Part shown: piece after piece, positions 1 through 39,297 of the stretch | Layout: the number at the start of each line of letters is the position of its first letter | Numbering within the stretch: the stretch's first letter is position 1 | NCBI GenBank assembly: GCA_963693365.1 | Contig: CAVNZM010000011.1 | Coordinates: 6,386,001 to 6,450,000 of the forward strand | From: Amoebidium appalachense | Lineage: Eukaryota > Ichthyosporea | Direction of reading: 5' to 3' | DNA length: 64,000 nt | The notes under the pieces: generated by a model | What the model was told of the DNA's origin: nothing | What the model saw: the letters and a program-made list of their open reading frames with translations, nothing else | The model's database searches: none | Translations under genes and position numbers: made by a program

Positions 1-1571
1 CCAGACATCTACAGCTGAATTTCTTAATCCTTTTCTTGCTCTTTGACGTGTGTAGAAAACCTACTAGGAATTTTCTCTCCCTGCATAGGTTATCATCCAC
101 ATACTGTTATAACTCTTGTGATTTACTGTGCCTGTTTATCCTGCCACGTCTTTCTCTGACTCTTTGATCAGAGACTTTTGGAGCTCAAGAGTTGTAAGAA
201 GAGGTTCACGTGTTCGGTGACGTCATCTGCTTGCTTTAGAGGGTTTCCTTCACGCTACCCCTGTGCACATAAGCATACACGCACTAACAGACCACACTCA
301 CTTGAGAGTCCAGAAGGAGTGTCACATACACCGACAAAACACACAGTCCCCCCCTCCCCCCCCCCCCCCCCCACCTCCCAGCACACACACTCACGCACAC
401 GGACACACACACACACACGCACACGCACACACACTGACTACGCATACACGCACGCACACACATGCACACACAGACATACAGAGGTGCACACACGCACATA
501 TATCCACACAAGATCACTACACGATGTCTTTCATGGAGCTCTACGCTGCCACTCTTTGCTATGCACACATCCACCAACCAAAGAACTCCCCCCCCCCCCC
601 TCCCCCCCTCCCCTTCCACCCCTCCCCACCCATCCACACACCCAGCCCGGGAATCCCCATGAACACGCACACAGACACACATCTGCACACAGCGTCTTAT
701 AGACATCTGGGACAGTTCCGAAATCCCCCCCCCCCCCCCCCCCCCCCCCCCAACATCCTCCCCCCCCCCCCCTTCCCCCCTCCCCCCCTCCCCCCCCTAA
801 AACGTCTTCCATCGAAGGTGTCGACCTGTGCTATGTGACTTATTATAGACCCCCCCCCCCCCCCCCCCCCCTTCCTCCCCTCCCACCCCTTCCTCCCAAT
901 CTGACATACCCCCTTCCCCCCCAATCTGCATGATGTTGTCCGTCCTGAATGTGTCCTTCGTAATCTTTAGCATATCTCCCCCCCCCCCACCCCCCCACCC
1001 CCCCACCCCTCTGAGGATGGGCTCTGCTTATGATGCATACCCTTCGTGTGATCTGCACTCTGCATTGTGTTGTCTGTTGTGATGTTCGTACTTTGACTCA
1101 TTCCCCTCCCCCTCCTAAGCCATTCCCCTCCCCTTCTCCCCTCCCGTCCCCTCCTTCTCCCCTTCCGTCCCCCCCCCTTCCCCCCTCCCCCCCCCCCCCT
1201 GCCCCTTCCCCTTCCCCTTGTTTTTCCCCTCATCCTCTTTCCTCTGTCCCCAACACCGATCAATTTCTCCGTTTCCCCCCCGCCCTTTCCAGGGGTTGTT
1301 TGATTGGGTGTTATTAATTCTATTTATTATGGTTCGATTTCGTTTTTTTTTTTTTTTTTTTTTTTGGGACGCCTACGGTTCTTGGTGTCTCCTCCATATC
1401 ACCAACCCTCTAACGCATACATCCCCCCCCCCCCCACCCCCCCCCCACCACCACCACCACCACTACCCCTCTGCCCCCCCCCCCCTCCCCCTCCAGCCCT
1501 TCTCCTCTCTCCACCCAATCCATTGACCAAACACTGATCAATCTCTCCGTTTCTTCCCTTTCCTTCTCCAG
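1..1571 (+). other. Upstream intronic sequence of the first gene, simple-repeat rich
   Basis: I could not support any exon here. The stretch holds poly-C blocks (around 350-371, 590-605, 724-751, 760-800, 850-871), CA-rich DNA (380-520), one copy of the dispersed intronic repeat (1011-1098), a fragment of it (about 917-965), and a degenerate duplicate of the next exon's 5' edge (about 1251-1317). The long frames are PPPP/THTH translations of these tracts. Confidence 0.6.
1011..1098 (+). repeat. Copy of dispersed intronic repeat (family A)
   Basis: CTGAGGATGGGCTCTGCTTA to about GTACTTTGAC, flanked by C tracts, upstream of the exon at 1572 and sense to that gene. Confidence 0.85.
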
Positions 1572-1784
1572 GGGATATTTGATTGGGCGTTGGGCTGGCT
1601 TGGTATTCCCACCGTCGTGAGACGGTGCCTACCCGGTGTGGCCACTGGCACAAAGTCATACATCAAGTACTCGAGACTAGCCGCTAAAAAGGTAATTTAT
1701 CATTTTAAATTTTATGATTTTTGGTGCTGTAGATGTGTATATGATTGGATAATGAATGTATATGGATTATAGTTTAGCAAAAAT

Positions 1785-1820
<36 letters not shown>

Positions 1821-2339
1821 TTTCCTACTTGGGCCCCCTATTGAGGATGGGTTCTGCTTGTGTTACATTCTGCACGCACTGCTGATTTTGCATGTTTGAA
1901 TATTTTTTTTTCACGTGCCCTCTACCGTGTTTCTCATCGTGTAGTGGTACTTCGTGCCGTGTTCCGCATTCAAACCCCCCCCCCCCCTCCCTCCCTTTGC
2001 TCCAAACACACACACACAAACGCACCACGCATGCACACACGTCCCCCCCCCCTTCTCCCCCTCGCCCCCTGGCCGCACGTGCACATGCACACACACACAC
2101 ACACGACCCCCCCCCCCCCCCCCCCCCCCCCTTTTTTTTGTTCCCCCCCTTTACAGCAAGTTCAGCCAACACACGGGCACACACAGACCTCCCAGCCCCA
2201 CACCGCATCTCCCGACGGCGTTACTACGGCCACCGACCAAGGACCCCCCATTATGCCCTCAGATGACGATAGCGATGACGAGGAATTTTTGGATGCTGAA
2301 GAGTGGGTTGAGCCCCCGCCGAAAATTGTCGTGGTGTAG
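1572..2339 (+). CDS. 3' end of an unrecognised gene; helical segment plus acidic C-terminal tail (two exons)
   Basis: Two phase-0 exons are visible, 1572-1691 and 2157-2339, joined by a GT/AG intron (donor gtaatt, acceptor ttacag). Together they encode the last 100 residues and stop at TAG 2337-2339. The first exon gives an amphipathic, aromatic-rich start (GIFDWALGWLGIP) followed by a basic helix ending SRLAAKK. The second is low-complexity (Q/H/T/P), then strongly acidic (DDDSDDEEFLDAEEW), and ends in KIVVV. Earlier exons lie outside the window or were not recognised between 1 and 1571. The helix vaguely resembles the C-terminal helix of START-type lipid-transfer domains, but that is a weak impression and I do not assign a function. 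A degenerate copy of the first exon's acceptor and first bases lies at about 1251-1317. Confidence 0.6.
1841..1976 (+). repeat. Copy of dispersed intronic repeat (family A), second core variant
   Basis: TTGAGGATGGGTTCTGCTTG to CCGCATTCAAA, then a C tract. It lies in the intron between exons 1572-1691 and 2157-2339, sense orientation. Confidence 0.85.
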
Positions 2340-3259
2340 GGGGACTCTGGATAGATACCCCCATCTTGGCCCCTGGAAAACACACACGCACACACATGCG
2401 CGCACACAAACACACACACGCACATACGCACACGCACACACACACACACAACACACACAGGCACAGACACACACACACACACACACACATGACAGTAGAA
2501 TCTTAACGCTTGTGGTCATAGCGCATGCGCGCAGCATGGACACACACGCACACACAGGGACACGTACCCGCACACACATGCACAGGCACACGAGCGCACA
2601 CACACAGAAACACAAGCACCTGCCTAGACTTGTACAGAGCACCCATAGGTGGTTTGCATTTAATTCCTCCAGATGTTTGCAGCGTGCCGATAGCTGGTTT
2701 ACCCTTTGTGCATTTTCTTATCATTAGTGTAAACGGAACGAACACTTTGTGTATTGTATCTGGACACAGCTCTGCACATATTTCGAACATATCACTTCTT
2801 GTATTAAGGTGTCTCTATTTCTACGTCGTTTGTTTATAATTTGACTCCATCAATAGATTCAACAGCTATTTGGGGGGGTGTCAGTGTGATATATGTACAC
2901 AAAAAAATTACCTGGGATTATTGTCTCTGAATAGTTGGTAAACATATCCCCATAACACAAATTTGTTAGATATTTGTATATGCTACTACTAATGTGATTG
3001 CGACGTTCAACAGGGCTATATTGGCGGGATTTTCCTCTTTTGGGAAATCCGATCAGAATTCGTGTGTTGTTGTTCTTTAAGGAGATACCTTAACAGGATC
3101 AAGCACATGGAGGTTTTTAATCTCATGAATGACTTGGCTGTACCATTTTTGCGCTTTACCTTTTTTGGTTAGGAATGCTTTGGTTTTATTGGACCAATAA
3201 AGATGTGTGTTTAGCTGGTCTGGTGTGATATTGCCATGCCTTAATTACTAATGGACCCC

Positions 3260-3296
<37 letters not shown>

Positions 3297-3388
3297 ATAA
3301 CAAATAAAAAATGCTGTGCATGATTCATTGGTAATTTCGATCACGGTTGTACTACGTATCTATGTGGGTGAGGTTGTGCCGCAGAGCA

Positions 3389-3495
<107 letters not shown>

Positions 3496-3775
3496 TGTAA
3501 CTATACATATGGGACACAGCGTGGGCCTAGGAGTGTGTCCATGTGTGCGGGTGTGTCACTGCAGGTGTGTGTGCAACGTGTGTGGATGTGTACAAGTGTG
3601 TCTGTGTCTGTGTCTCTGCACGCTCACATACACTCGCACATGTTTATAGTGTAAAGGTGCATGCGCGTGTACGTACGTCTCTCTCTCTCTGTGTATATAC
3701 ACACTTGTGTGAGGTGTAGATCTCAATCAGATTGTGTGTATATTGTACCCATCGATTGGGGGGAGGGGGGGCCCC

Positions 3776-3777
<2 letters not shown>

Positions 3778-3827
<50 letters not shown>
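3778..3827 (+). repeat. 50-base homopolymeric G tract
   Basis: An uninterrupted G run preceded by a short C run (gccccccgg). It is one of the longest homopolymers in the window and length errors in assembly are likely here. Confidence 0.95.
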
Positions 3828-3828
<1 letters not shown>

Positions 3829-4084
3829 GGCAGTTATCAGACCAGAAAAGAACTGATTTCTGTGCTGATATAAGATGATACTTGTGTGGGAAGGGTGTAG
3901 TACCCCAACATTTTGGTGTTTTATCCATTTCCCCCCCCCCCCCCCCCTCCCCCCGTGTACGGTAACTGCCTTACCATGGCATGCACTCTTTTATTAACTT
4001 TGCTGAAAACTAGAAACGTATTGCGGTTAGTCGTGTTTCTATTCGTGCATGAAAGATGCTCGCGTCTTGGGTACAAAAGGTTGG

Positions 4085-4417
4085 TGCACCAGTACCCTGA
4101 ACGACCGTTAAGCTTATGGTGGACTGCGAGCACCACCCATGTGAGTGTGTGAGTAATCGCTGTGTGCGCATACGTAGTCGCTGTGTGTGCGCGTGGTACG
4201 TGTGCGTGTGTATGCGTGTGCATGATCATGCGTGCATGCCTGTGTGCGTTTGCACCAGTACCCTGAACGGCCGTTAAGCTTATGGTGGACTGCGAGCACC
4301 ACCCATGTGAGTGTGTGAGTAATCGCTGTGTGCGCATACGTAGTCGCTGTGTGTGCGCGTGGTACGTGTGCGTGTGTATGCGTGTGCATGATCATGCGTG
4401 CATGCCTGTGTGCGTTT
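4085..4417 (+). repeat. 166-bp direct tandem duplication
   Basis: A block starting TGCACCAGTACCCTGAACG at 4085 recurs at 4251, an offset of 166 bp. The copies are almost identical (gaccg against ggccg early in the block). Each carries a run of alternating TG/CG words and a TGCATGATCATGCGTGCATG palindromic stretch. The near identity implies a recent duplication. Confidence 0.9.
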
Positions 4418-5140
4418 GCTGTTTTGCCGTTTTAACGTGCCCACACGGGACCTGGTTTGTACATGTTTACTCAGTCTGATGGTTCCTTGCCATACATTTA
4501 TCCGAACACCACACCGTTGTACATTCACCATACATTCGCGTTTAGCCTAATGCTAACGGGGGGAAGCAAACATAGACGTCCACACGGGCTAAACAGTATT
4601 TTTTAATCGAAGAAGTGCCTATAGGCGCACAGATTCTGTATACAGTTTGTAAAGATTGAGTGCACAGACTGGTCTTTAAGCTGCCCAGCTGGTAAAAACC
4701 GTTAACTACCGTCACCATAGATAACCGAAACACCCCCCCCCCCCCCCCCCCAAAAAAAAAAAAAACCCATCCACCACAAAACCATCAAGAACAAAAAGGA
4801 TGTCTTTCTTTGCCCGCCCCTAATATTAGTTCTTCTATATGAGTTCTTTGCTGTGGAAGCTGTGCAGACAAGAAATAATTCAATACGTTTTGTTGTGGCA
4901 GGAGGGAAATCGGCCCCACTCTTTTATCGCTACCGGCTACAGTTTGTTTGTGTTTTTTTTTTTTTCAGGGTGGTGGTGGGGGTGAGGGGAGGGGGGGGGG
5001 GGAGTGGGGGGGGGAGTGGGGAATTTATATTAACAGGAAAGAATATCAAGAAAAATCGCATCAGCTGGCAGATTGTGGCTGTTGCCTCTTCACCGTAATC
5101 ATGATGTCGACAGTGGGGTGTTTAGCGACTATGGACACAG

Positions 5141-5490
<350 letters not shown>

Positions 5491-5604
5491 TGGTTTGCAC
5501 ACTAATATAAGCGTTGGCAGCAGGAGCCACCCGGGGGGGAGGGGGGAGGGGGGGAGGGGGGGGGAGGGGGGGAGGGGGGGGGGGGGGGGGGGGAGGATGT
5601 AATG

Positions 5605-5745
5605 CATTAGAAGGTTGGAGTTATGGACGGGGAGACATCAGAAGACAAAACACAAAACGTTACAAAAATACAAAAATGAGGAATCAAACCACAAAAAAAA
5701 ACACATGCAGGCAGCAGACACTTGAACAGAGCCCACCATCAGGGG
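5605..5745 (-). repeat. Copy of dispersed intronic repeat (family A), minus orientation
   Basis: Read on the minus strand it contains CTGATGGTGGGCTCTGTTC followed by a T-rich body, matching the variant at 24901 on the plus strand. It lies outside the assigned gene models, beyond the 3' end of the minus-strand gene. Confidence 0.6.
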
Positions 5746-5777
5746 AGCTCCCATGCCATACAAAAAAAAAAAAAAAA

Positions 5778-5822
<45 letters not shown>

Positions 5823-5867
5823 CGACTCCTCAACCTTTCAAACAAGAGGTGAAGGGGGGGAAGGCGA

Positions 5868-5898
<31 letters not shown>

Positions 5899-6619
5899 AA
5901 GGGGGGGGGGGCTAAGGCACCCACCATTCGTATGTAAGTTTTTTATTTTACCGAAGGTAATAGACTGTCCCTTCCGCCCTTTTCTCGGAACGAACGAATT
6001 TACGGGCAAGCATGAGGTCTGCAACGAAAAATTGCATGTCAGTATGGGAAGAATTATCTCGCCTCATTTTTTTTTTCTTTTTTGGAAATCTGACAGTAAT
6101 TCAATATTCAAGGGAACATTTTCTTGTCAAATCTTTGCCAACATGGGGGACTTTGATCAATTCCGAACTTGGAAGGGAATATCTAGGCTTTCAAATTCAT
6201 GCAAATTTTGGAAGATAATTGCAATCCTTCCGCTGGGATACATCACAAAAACTGCTAGGGGCGACTTTGCAAGTGAGGGGAGGAACTGATGTCACTCAAA
6301 TAACATTTATCAAAATACGTTATCACGACCCTGCAAGCTTTTTGAAAAAAAAATATATTCCAGAAGTTTGTGAAGGTATCTCTTATAATCGTCACCTCTC
6401 TTATAATGGGTGGCAAAAAAGAAAAGAAAACAAGAAAAAGGGTATGTCAATTAGGAAACATCTCCCCTGTGTATGTGCCTAGAACGGAACACAGATGCGA
6501 TTCCAGTTTATGGACATATAATAAGGAAGAGAGGGGTTATCTCACCCCTGTAATTTAGGAAAGATAGAAACTTCACGGTGCAACGAACCACCACCTACAA
6601 TACGGGAAGCTTCGACCTG

Positions 6620-15516
<8,897 letters not shown>

Positions 15517-16425
15517 GTTGCCAAGATGAAAAAAAAGACCCACAAGGACGAGACGCAAGGACTTATTGAAGAAGGGAACCGAAAGTGTATGCGAGAAACT
15601 TAACAGAATAAGCATGCGCAGTGAATTTGACTGCGGGGGACTTTCGTGCAAACTTCGCTAAAACCGAGCCTTCATTCTATGTAGGAAAGGGTGGGAAGAA
15701 GAGGTGTTGGGGGAGGGGAGTAAGGGCGAGCCGGAGGGAGGAGGTGGAGGGGGTAAAGGGGGGGAAGGTTTTGCGACACAATGGCTTATGAAAAACACTT
15801 AATAATAGAGTAGTAAAGTGACACCCTCACGGTGTTTTGCTGTGAATGTAGGACCTGAGGGCAGCCTTGTGGACTCTTGAAGTATGACGTAACAGCTACA
15901 GGCACGCCAATCATATCGCTTCCTTGATTTCAATTATCCAATCAGAAAGACGTGATTTAGTTTTGGCGGGAAGCTTTCCGCCAATCATCTGTGAGTCACG
16001 TAATCCCAAAAAGTAGAAAGAAGAAGCAAAAAAAAGGAAGCCTGTGAAAGAGAGTTCAAGAGAGTAGGGGAGAGAGGAGGTTTAGTAAATGTATGTTCTG
16101 TGAGGGTGGGCATGCCACCGCAAGTTTCATTTATCTTGCAAGAAAGCGGCTAAGTCGTCATAGTAAGGCATCTTTGCAGATCCACGCCACATTGTCTTGA
16201 ACCATCAGAGGTGCATCGTTCGACCTTGCATGTCTGGCTACGGCAACATTCAGAGAGGGAACACAGGGAGACCATGTTTTTGTAGTGAATCGCTCACGCG
16301 GATGTATCTAGTTAAGCTTTTCTTATACAAATTTGTAAGTTACTCCATGAGTGGTTGTGTTAGGGTAGTCAACTTTTGATGCCTGCAAGCAGTGTCATTG
16401 GTTTTTTGTGGATACCACACCGAAG
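15517..16425. promoter_or_regulatory. Shared head-to-head promoter region of the ASK1-like and SPIN90 genes
   Basis: The two start codons face away from each other 909 bp apart. The interval holds CCAAT boxes (near 15907, 15937, 15981) and a near-palindromic E2F-type site at 15961-15983 (TTTTGGCGGGAA against TTTCCGCC). A TGAGTCACGT motif (AP-1/bZIP-like) lies near 15992. The flanking poly-C/CA repeats stop here. E2F-type control would suit a cell-cycle kinetochore gene; this is inference from motif matches. Confidence 0.55.
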
Positions 16426-32607
<16,182 letters not shown>

Positions 32608-32737
32608 CGCGAGCCCGGAGACGATCATTGAGATGAAAATTTCAAAACAAATCCTCGGATTTTCTCGGTTAACAGGCTATGGTACGCCTTAAGGCTGAAG
32701 CCCTCCAAAGAGAAAAAATGAAACTTTTGAGAAAAGA

Positions 32738-32768
<31 letters not shown>

Positions 32769-33562
32769 AGAATAAAATAAAAGAAAGAAAGAAAAAAAGT
32801 TTCCCGACAGCGGATTTGATAATTTATCAGATGGATTTAATAGGGGTTTTTTTTATGTATAATGGATTTTATTTAGATCGGGCCATCAGACGGGGCTAAG
32901 AATGGATGTATAGTACAGTTGCCATAGATAGAACGAGATAGTTGCTGAGATAGCTTCACCGGATATCCAAAAACAAAAGGTCTCATCAAGATCTATTTAA
33001 ATACACAAAAAACAAAAAATGCGCCAATCTGACCCCTCTGACGCGACCTGACTCGGCCTGATTTTGTCATTACAACTGACCGACCCGACCCGAATGAGGT
33101 CATCCTGGGCCCAGCTTGCAGCAAACCCCCGCTTTTCCGCCCGGGGGGGGGGGGGGGGGGGGGGGGGGGGAGGGGTCGACGTGTCACACGTGGCACAAAC
33201 ATGGACACACACACACACACACGTCGACTCGCACACATGTATGTACACACACGCGCGCGCGCACACACACACACACACACACGTGCGCGCTACACACATA
33301 AAAACACATTAGGAAGCATAGCGGCGGCTTATTCTCCTGGGCCGGCCGTGTGTACATGATGTGCGCCCAGTACTCAGAACCCTAATTGGGATCATTGCAC
33401 TTTATTGGCCGCTCCCTTTGGCCAATCGGAAACACAGCATGTGCCCCATCCATATGCATAATATGTACATAGTAATACAGATGAAATTCACCCTTTAGTA
33501 ATGTTACCGTCGTTATACGGTCACAGCGCAAGAACCCCTAACCCTGCAGACAATAGAGGTTG

Positions 33563-33603
<41 letters not shown>

Positions 33604-33646
33604 TCGTCACCACACCTTCGGCTGAGAACTTTTTCATATTTAATTG

Positions 33647-33683
<37 letters not shown>

Positions 33684-34205
33684 GCGCCCACCCGGCTACG
33701 TACGCATGATTCACCTGCATGGGCACCTTTTGATCAATCCTGTTCAGCTGGTCCTTTTGAAAAGTTTCATGTTGGCATTCAGTGCTATACACACCTGGTC
33801 CAACAGCATGGTCTGACTGCAACGGTTTGTAACCAGTCCGAGTGGCATGGAAATTTACGCGATAATGGAACAATGGTGTCATGATCACTTGCCATGTAAT
33901 TACAATGACATACTCATGATCAGTAGTGTGATTTAACACCCTCCGAGTCGGGATCCGCGTGGCATGCGCACCATCACATTTTAACCAGTGGCAAACACAC
34001 GCTGACACTGTGACACACAGGCACACAGGTGGCAGGCACACACAGCTCAACCACATACACTGTCAGACGTGACACTGTCTGTAGACACGCATACGTACAC
34101 ACACACATACATACACGGCACCGGTCACCACACACACACGTCACATACCCCACACACACACGTTACACAGCACCGTGTCATGGACACACACACGTCACAT
34201 ACACT

Positions 34206-34243
<38 letters not shown>

Positions 34244-34247
34244 TGAC

Positions 34248-34314
<67 letters not shown>

Positions 34315-34609
34315 GCCATCCTGTCTTCTCTCTTTCGAAAATTTCCCTAATTCTCTCTCTGTCCCCTCCCCCCTCCTCCCCCCTCCTAGGCCTCACCTTG
34401 AGTATCCTCTCATCATCATGGTTTGTCTTATCCTCTTTCCATCTGCAGCATCTCATGATCAGTTCTCCGTGCCAGGGCCGCCCTGTTGACATCTGTGAGG
34501 GTGGGTGGGTGGGTGTCAGTGGGGGGAGGGGGGGGGGGGGATTTACATTGTTTGGTACTGGTTCGTGTGCGTCTGCACGTGTGTGTGTGTGTTGGCGGAG
34601 GGATGGGCC

Positions 34610-34611
<2 letters not shown>

Positions 34612-34664
<53 letters not shown>
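34612..34664 (+). repeat. 53-base homopolymeric G tract
   Basis: Uninterrupted G run in intergenic DNA, preceded by GGGCCCC. Confidence 0.95.
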
Positions 34665-34796
34665 CGTAGTTTTGTTTGAAACCGTTTATATATATTGCCA
34701 GCATTCTTTTTTCTTCATTTTCGTCTTTTTTCTTATTTTTTAATGGTAAATTAATCAGCATGCGCAATATCTATGTTGTTTGCATAGCTCTCTCTC

Positions 34797-34916
<120 letters not shown>

Positions 34917-34939
34917 CACCCCCCCCCCCCCCCCCCCCC

Positions 34940-35068
34940 CCCCCCTTTCCTCCCACCCTTTTCCTCCCCCCCATCCCTCCGGCCCCTGTTTAAACATACA
35001 GACACATGTATGTGCGTGCTAAAACGGACACACGTAAATGCTTGCACGCGCGGACGCTTAGACATAGG
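34940..35068 (-). repeat. Dispersed repeat family B, copy 2 (inverted)
   Basis: Reverse complement of 11511-11640 with only a few differences, including the GGGGCCGGAGGGATGGGG segment and the AAGCATTTACGTGTGTCCG segment. The two copies are 23 kb apart in opposite orientation. Confidence 0.85.
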
Positions 35069-37574
35069 GATCATTGATAATAATATCAGTGACTCATGTG
35101 GCTTCCGACGACTAAAACATCTATCTCTACTATCAAGCATGGCAAGCAAAACCATAAAAGAGCACCCGAAATAAAGCAGAACAAATGCTCAAACATTATT
35201 TATAGGTGCTTTTGGTCTACATACAGGCCTTAAGCATGCGGAACTACAACAGGAAGTGATGTTATAGTGCACGTATAACACCTGGTGCCATTTTCCTGCT
35301 GCAAGGCACATTCATGTGATGGCTATTATCAATAAAGTACAGGAATACTTCGTAAATAGCCAGTCACCATATAGATTGTAGTTTGATTTCGTGTAGCAAT
35401 GCTGTAATTTGGATATTTTGTTTTGAAAGTATCCAGAATGCTGCGACTGTGTTACGCTGTGTACAAGGCGATGTGGACTCGTGTGAGACGGTCAAATTCG
35501 TACCCTGGCATCTTTTTCTAACCATGATTGGAATTCAGTTCGGGCGACCAATCATGTTCGGGTGCGTTTAAGCCCAATAGAATTCGTTCTAGTTTTATCT
35601 TCGGAATGTGGTAATAGATCTGTGACACACACTGTGTACATCCGGGATGATCCGACGTGGCGAGAGCGGCGTGAGCCAACGTTGTGTTCGTTTCCATACT
35701 TCTAAAAGAAACGTTATGATTATTATCGTATCAAGCATCGGTGTAAATATTATTTTCTTTCACTAAGATTGGCATGTGTTTTCTGGAGTTTTGGAGGCAT
35801 ATGCATTCATGCAAACATATGTTGTGCGTTTGAGTTGAGACATTCAGTTTTTCGATTGACACAATAAATCGCACAGCTTGTTGTTGCAATTGCAGTTGGC
35901 GTGTTTTTAGTAACATATGAGCCTGTATTTTCAATGTTTGACAACTATAAGGGCGTTAATTAAGAGACTAAGTGCGTAAATGTGCACCGAGTTAACGTGG
36001 CCTTAGAGGGTAACACACGCATTCACAATTGCAGGTGGCATATCTTTCGCGAGAATGAGGGCCGCGCAAACTTTGCGCGTAGTGTTCCAGTGTTGAGTAG
36101 TTGATAGAATAGTGTCAAGTGTCGTTTCTTCTGCGCAGGAAAGTGTTGTGGAGTGGAACCACAACGATAAACATTTCTCTGCTACCACGCGAAGCAGCGA
36201 TCCACGCTACTATGGGTCTCTGGTGTGTATATCCCACACACGTAGTTTTGTGATGTGTGGCCCAGAGGTGACACCGTACTGCTAGGGGTGGCAATTCCAG
36301 GAGTCATACAAATATGTAAAACTACTACTGGTGCCGAGGAGGAAGGCAGTGATGAGGCGCGATAAGAAAGTATGTGGAAGCGTGTAGATAAATAAATATG
36401 TGTGCGGGGCCATCATAAGTGAGTGTGTACCTTGTGCTCCTAACTTATATAATGAATGGACATTGCAGAGTGAAAATATGAGACAGGACGAAGCCTTAAT
36501 TGGGTATTTATTCAGCTCGTAGGAAAGGCTTGCCTCGGCAGGTTACATGACACAAAGGTACATGTTAAAGGTTCTGCACGTGGCTGAACAATAATCCATT
36601 TATCCTAGGCTGTTCGTTATATAAAGACATGACCTTGTATGAGAGAGTGAATATTGTGTATCACTCTATGCTACAGTAATATTAATGTAGTGTACTATGC
36701 TAGAGTCTAGAGTCTACATAAGGGTTTTCTAAAGAAAATGAGCCAAAGCATTAATAGTTCTAGCTGGTGTAGAATCAAATGAGTGTGTGTGTGTGTAGCA
36801 GCATCAGCAGTCAGTCATGTAGCAGTCGTAGCAGCCTCGGCCTGGGACTTGTCGTAGATGCAACCCTAGCGTCTCCTTGAAGTGTTGAAGGGGCCACTTG
36901 ATGTAGACGGCACTTGTAGATGACTCGGCTGGCGACGGTGCTGGCTGGCGGACTTGTAGACTTGGAAGTGACTGCTTACTTGCTTGCTGGAAGACTGACT
37001 CGGTGACTGAGCTCGAGTGCGCGCTTTTTATACCTTCGAGGGCCAAAAATAGTATTAACCAATAGAAATCAAGTACAGGGTTCGTAATCTAACTATGGTA
37101 ACTCCAATAATGGTAACATAATGCATCTACCAATTAGAAGGACGATGCCAAGAGCATAACTATATATAGTAGGTATTGCGAAATGTTAGGAATTCATGAA
37201 TCTAACTATATATTATATACCTATAAATCTCTCAGGTCATGGCGTCTCTAAATCTCCGGGATCAGGACGACTGTTCAAAATATTTACATGAGACTTGTTT
37301 GAGAATAATCTGAACGTTGCTATTTGCAATCCGAGCACATTGGAATGCTGTTGGATAAATGCAGCCAATCAGAAATAATTAGTTGATGTGGAGCCAATCA
37401 GCTCGCAATTTACTATTTTGGAATTTCTTGGTCCGAGTCTTGGTGAACGAGAGTGAGAAAGAGAGAGAGTCTAACACGTGACCATACTTGTAGCGGGCCA
37501 TTGCCGTGCATATCTCTACATACTTAGTAAATATCTATCTTAAAGACATCCGTCTTTGCGGGGGGGAGGGGGGG

Positions 37575-37609
<35 letters not shown>

Positions 37610-38303
37610 GATTATTTGCTGTTTGTGGAAGAAACGAAAGATTCGCAGAGATTAGCAGACTGGCTATAATCGGTGTTGTTTAGGAATAGCACTAAGAAAA
37701 AAAATTGACCAACTGAATCATGGTCTACATACATGGTCTACAGACCCTATGCATCATCAGTTTAATATTGTACTGCATGTATACGGTGATTCATTTTGTA
37801 GTGTTTCTCACTAAATAAATGTGGATTCTCTGACATGATTCCGGTCCTCGGAGCAACACGCTTTGCATGCGGATCAGATCCTAGCCTCAGCTGTTAGCAC
37901 CCCCCCCCCCCCACACCACCACCACCACCTCCTCCTCCTCCTCCTCCCTCCCCCCCTCCCCCCTCCCCCCTCCCCCCTCCCCCCCCCCCCCCTCCCCCCC
38001 CCCCCCCCCCCCCCCCCCCCGTTATTCCTTTTTAGCTATTAAACCAGCTGGGGGTCACGGGGGAAGGGAGGGCGGGGGGATGATCCACCCCACGCCGGAG
38101 CTCGAGGGTGGGGATACATGTGGTGAACCCCCCGCCCCTCCCCCACCGCCCCGCCCCCCCCCCCCCCTCCTCCCCCCCCCCCCCCCCCCCTCTCCCCCCC
38201 CCCCCCCCCCCCCCTCCCTTCCACCCGTACCCTCCCCCTCGATCCACATACATATTATTGCTACTACCAGTCAAGCGTCCCGAACACACACACACACACA
38301 CAT

Positions 38304-38408
<105 letters not shown>

Positions 38409-39263
38409 CACTGATGATGTACACACACACGCGCGCGCACATGCATGGCCCATTTTGCTTTTATACTTCCCATATATATTCACGTAGGAAACCTGCCCTG
38501 TCTGTACATGCTCTAATCTTTGACCAACTGTCTTTTACTAAGTTTTTAGCCTCAAATGCATACCAACTTTGGTGTTATATGCATGGCAAGTGCAGCAAGA
38601 AGAAATCACGTGTCCCCATGTGCGCGCATGCCTACTTCTAGAAGCGTCGTTCGGAAAGGACGGTTTCTGCGGCTCACTTGAAGTGAGTCACTTGAAATTT
38701 TGAAACCCACGTCTCGGTGAACATGTACAGTTCTCTAACTAATCTAGCTGAGACACTAGCAACAATCAATCTAACGCGTACGCATGCTTTCTTTCTATAT
38801 ATATTTGTATCGCGTTTCACAAAAATTATAATTGAAGTTCCTTCACGGGAGTCCTATGTACCAACAGGCGAAGAGTACGCTTGAACCGAACCTCCGACAC
38901 ACTCTCCGTACCGTTGCCAGTTCGGATGCGTGCACCCGTGGTCGTGTAAGAAAAGGATTCTGCGATCAAAAGACCACAAAAATTATGAAAATTGCCCTCG
39001 CCTATTTATTTTAGGTCCTAATATTCTATAACTATTGGTATTAGTTATTAGTTATTTGCATTATCTGGTCAAGATATAAGAAAGGCCACCCCGTCACCTC
39101 TGGTCAAAACCAGTGCTCCAGATCGATGCTCGTCGCACAATCTCACACCCTGGTCCAGGGTTCGAAGTTACGAAAACAAAATCGGAATTTCCGATATTTG
39201 AAAACAAAGTTCCGAAAATCGTCCCGGCCGAATCGGAACGCCCGAGAGCCCCCCCCCCCCCCC

Positions 39264-39297
<34 letters not shown>

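Noticed and set aside
33530-33560. CCCCTAACCCTGCAG as a telomeric repeat
   Set aside because: Single CCCTAA-like word with no array; chance match.
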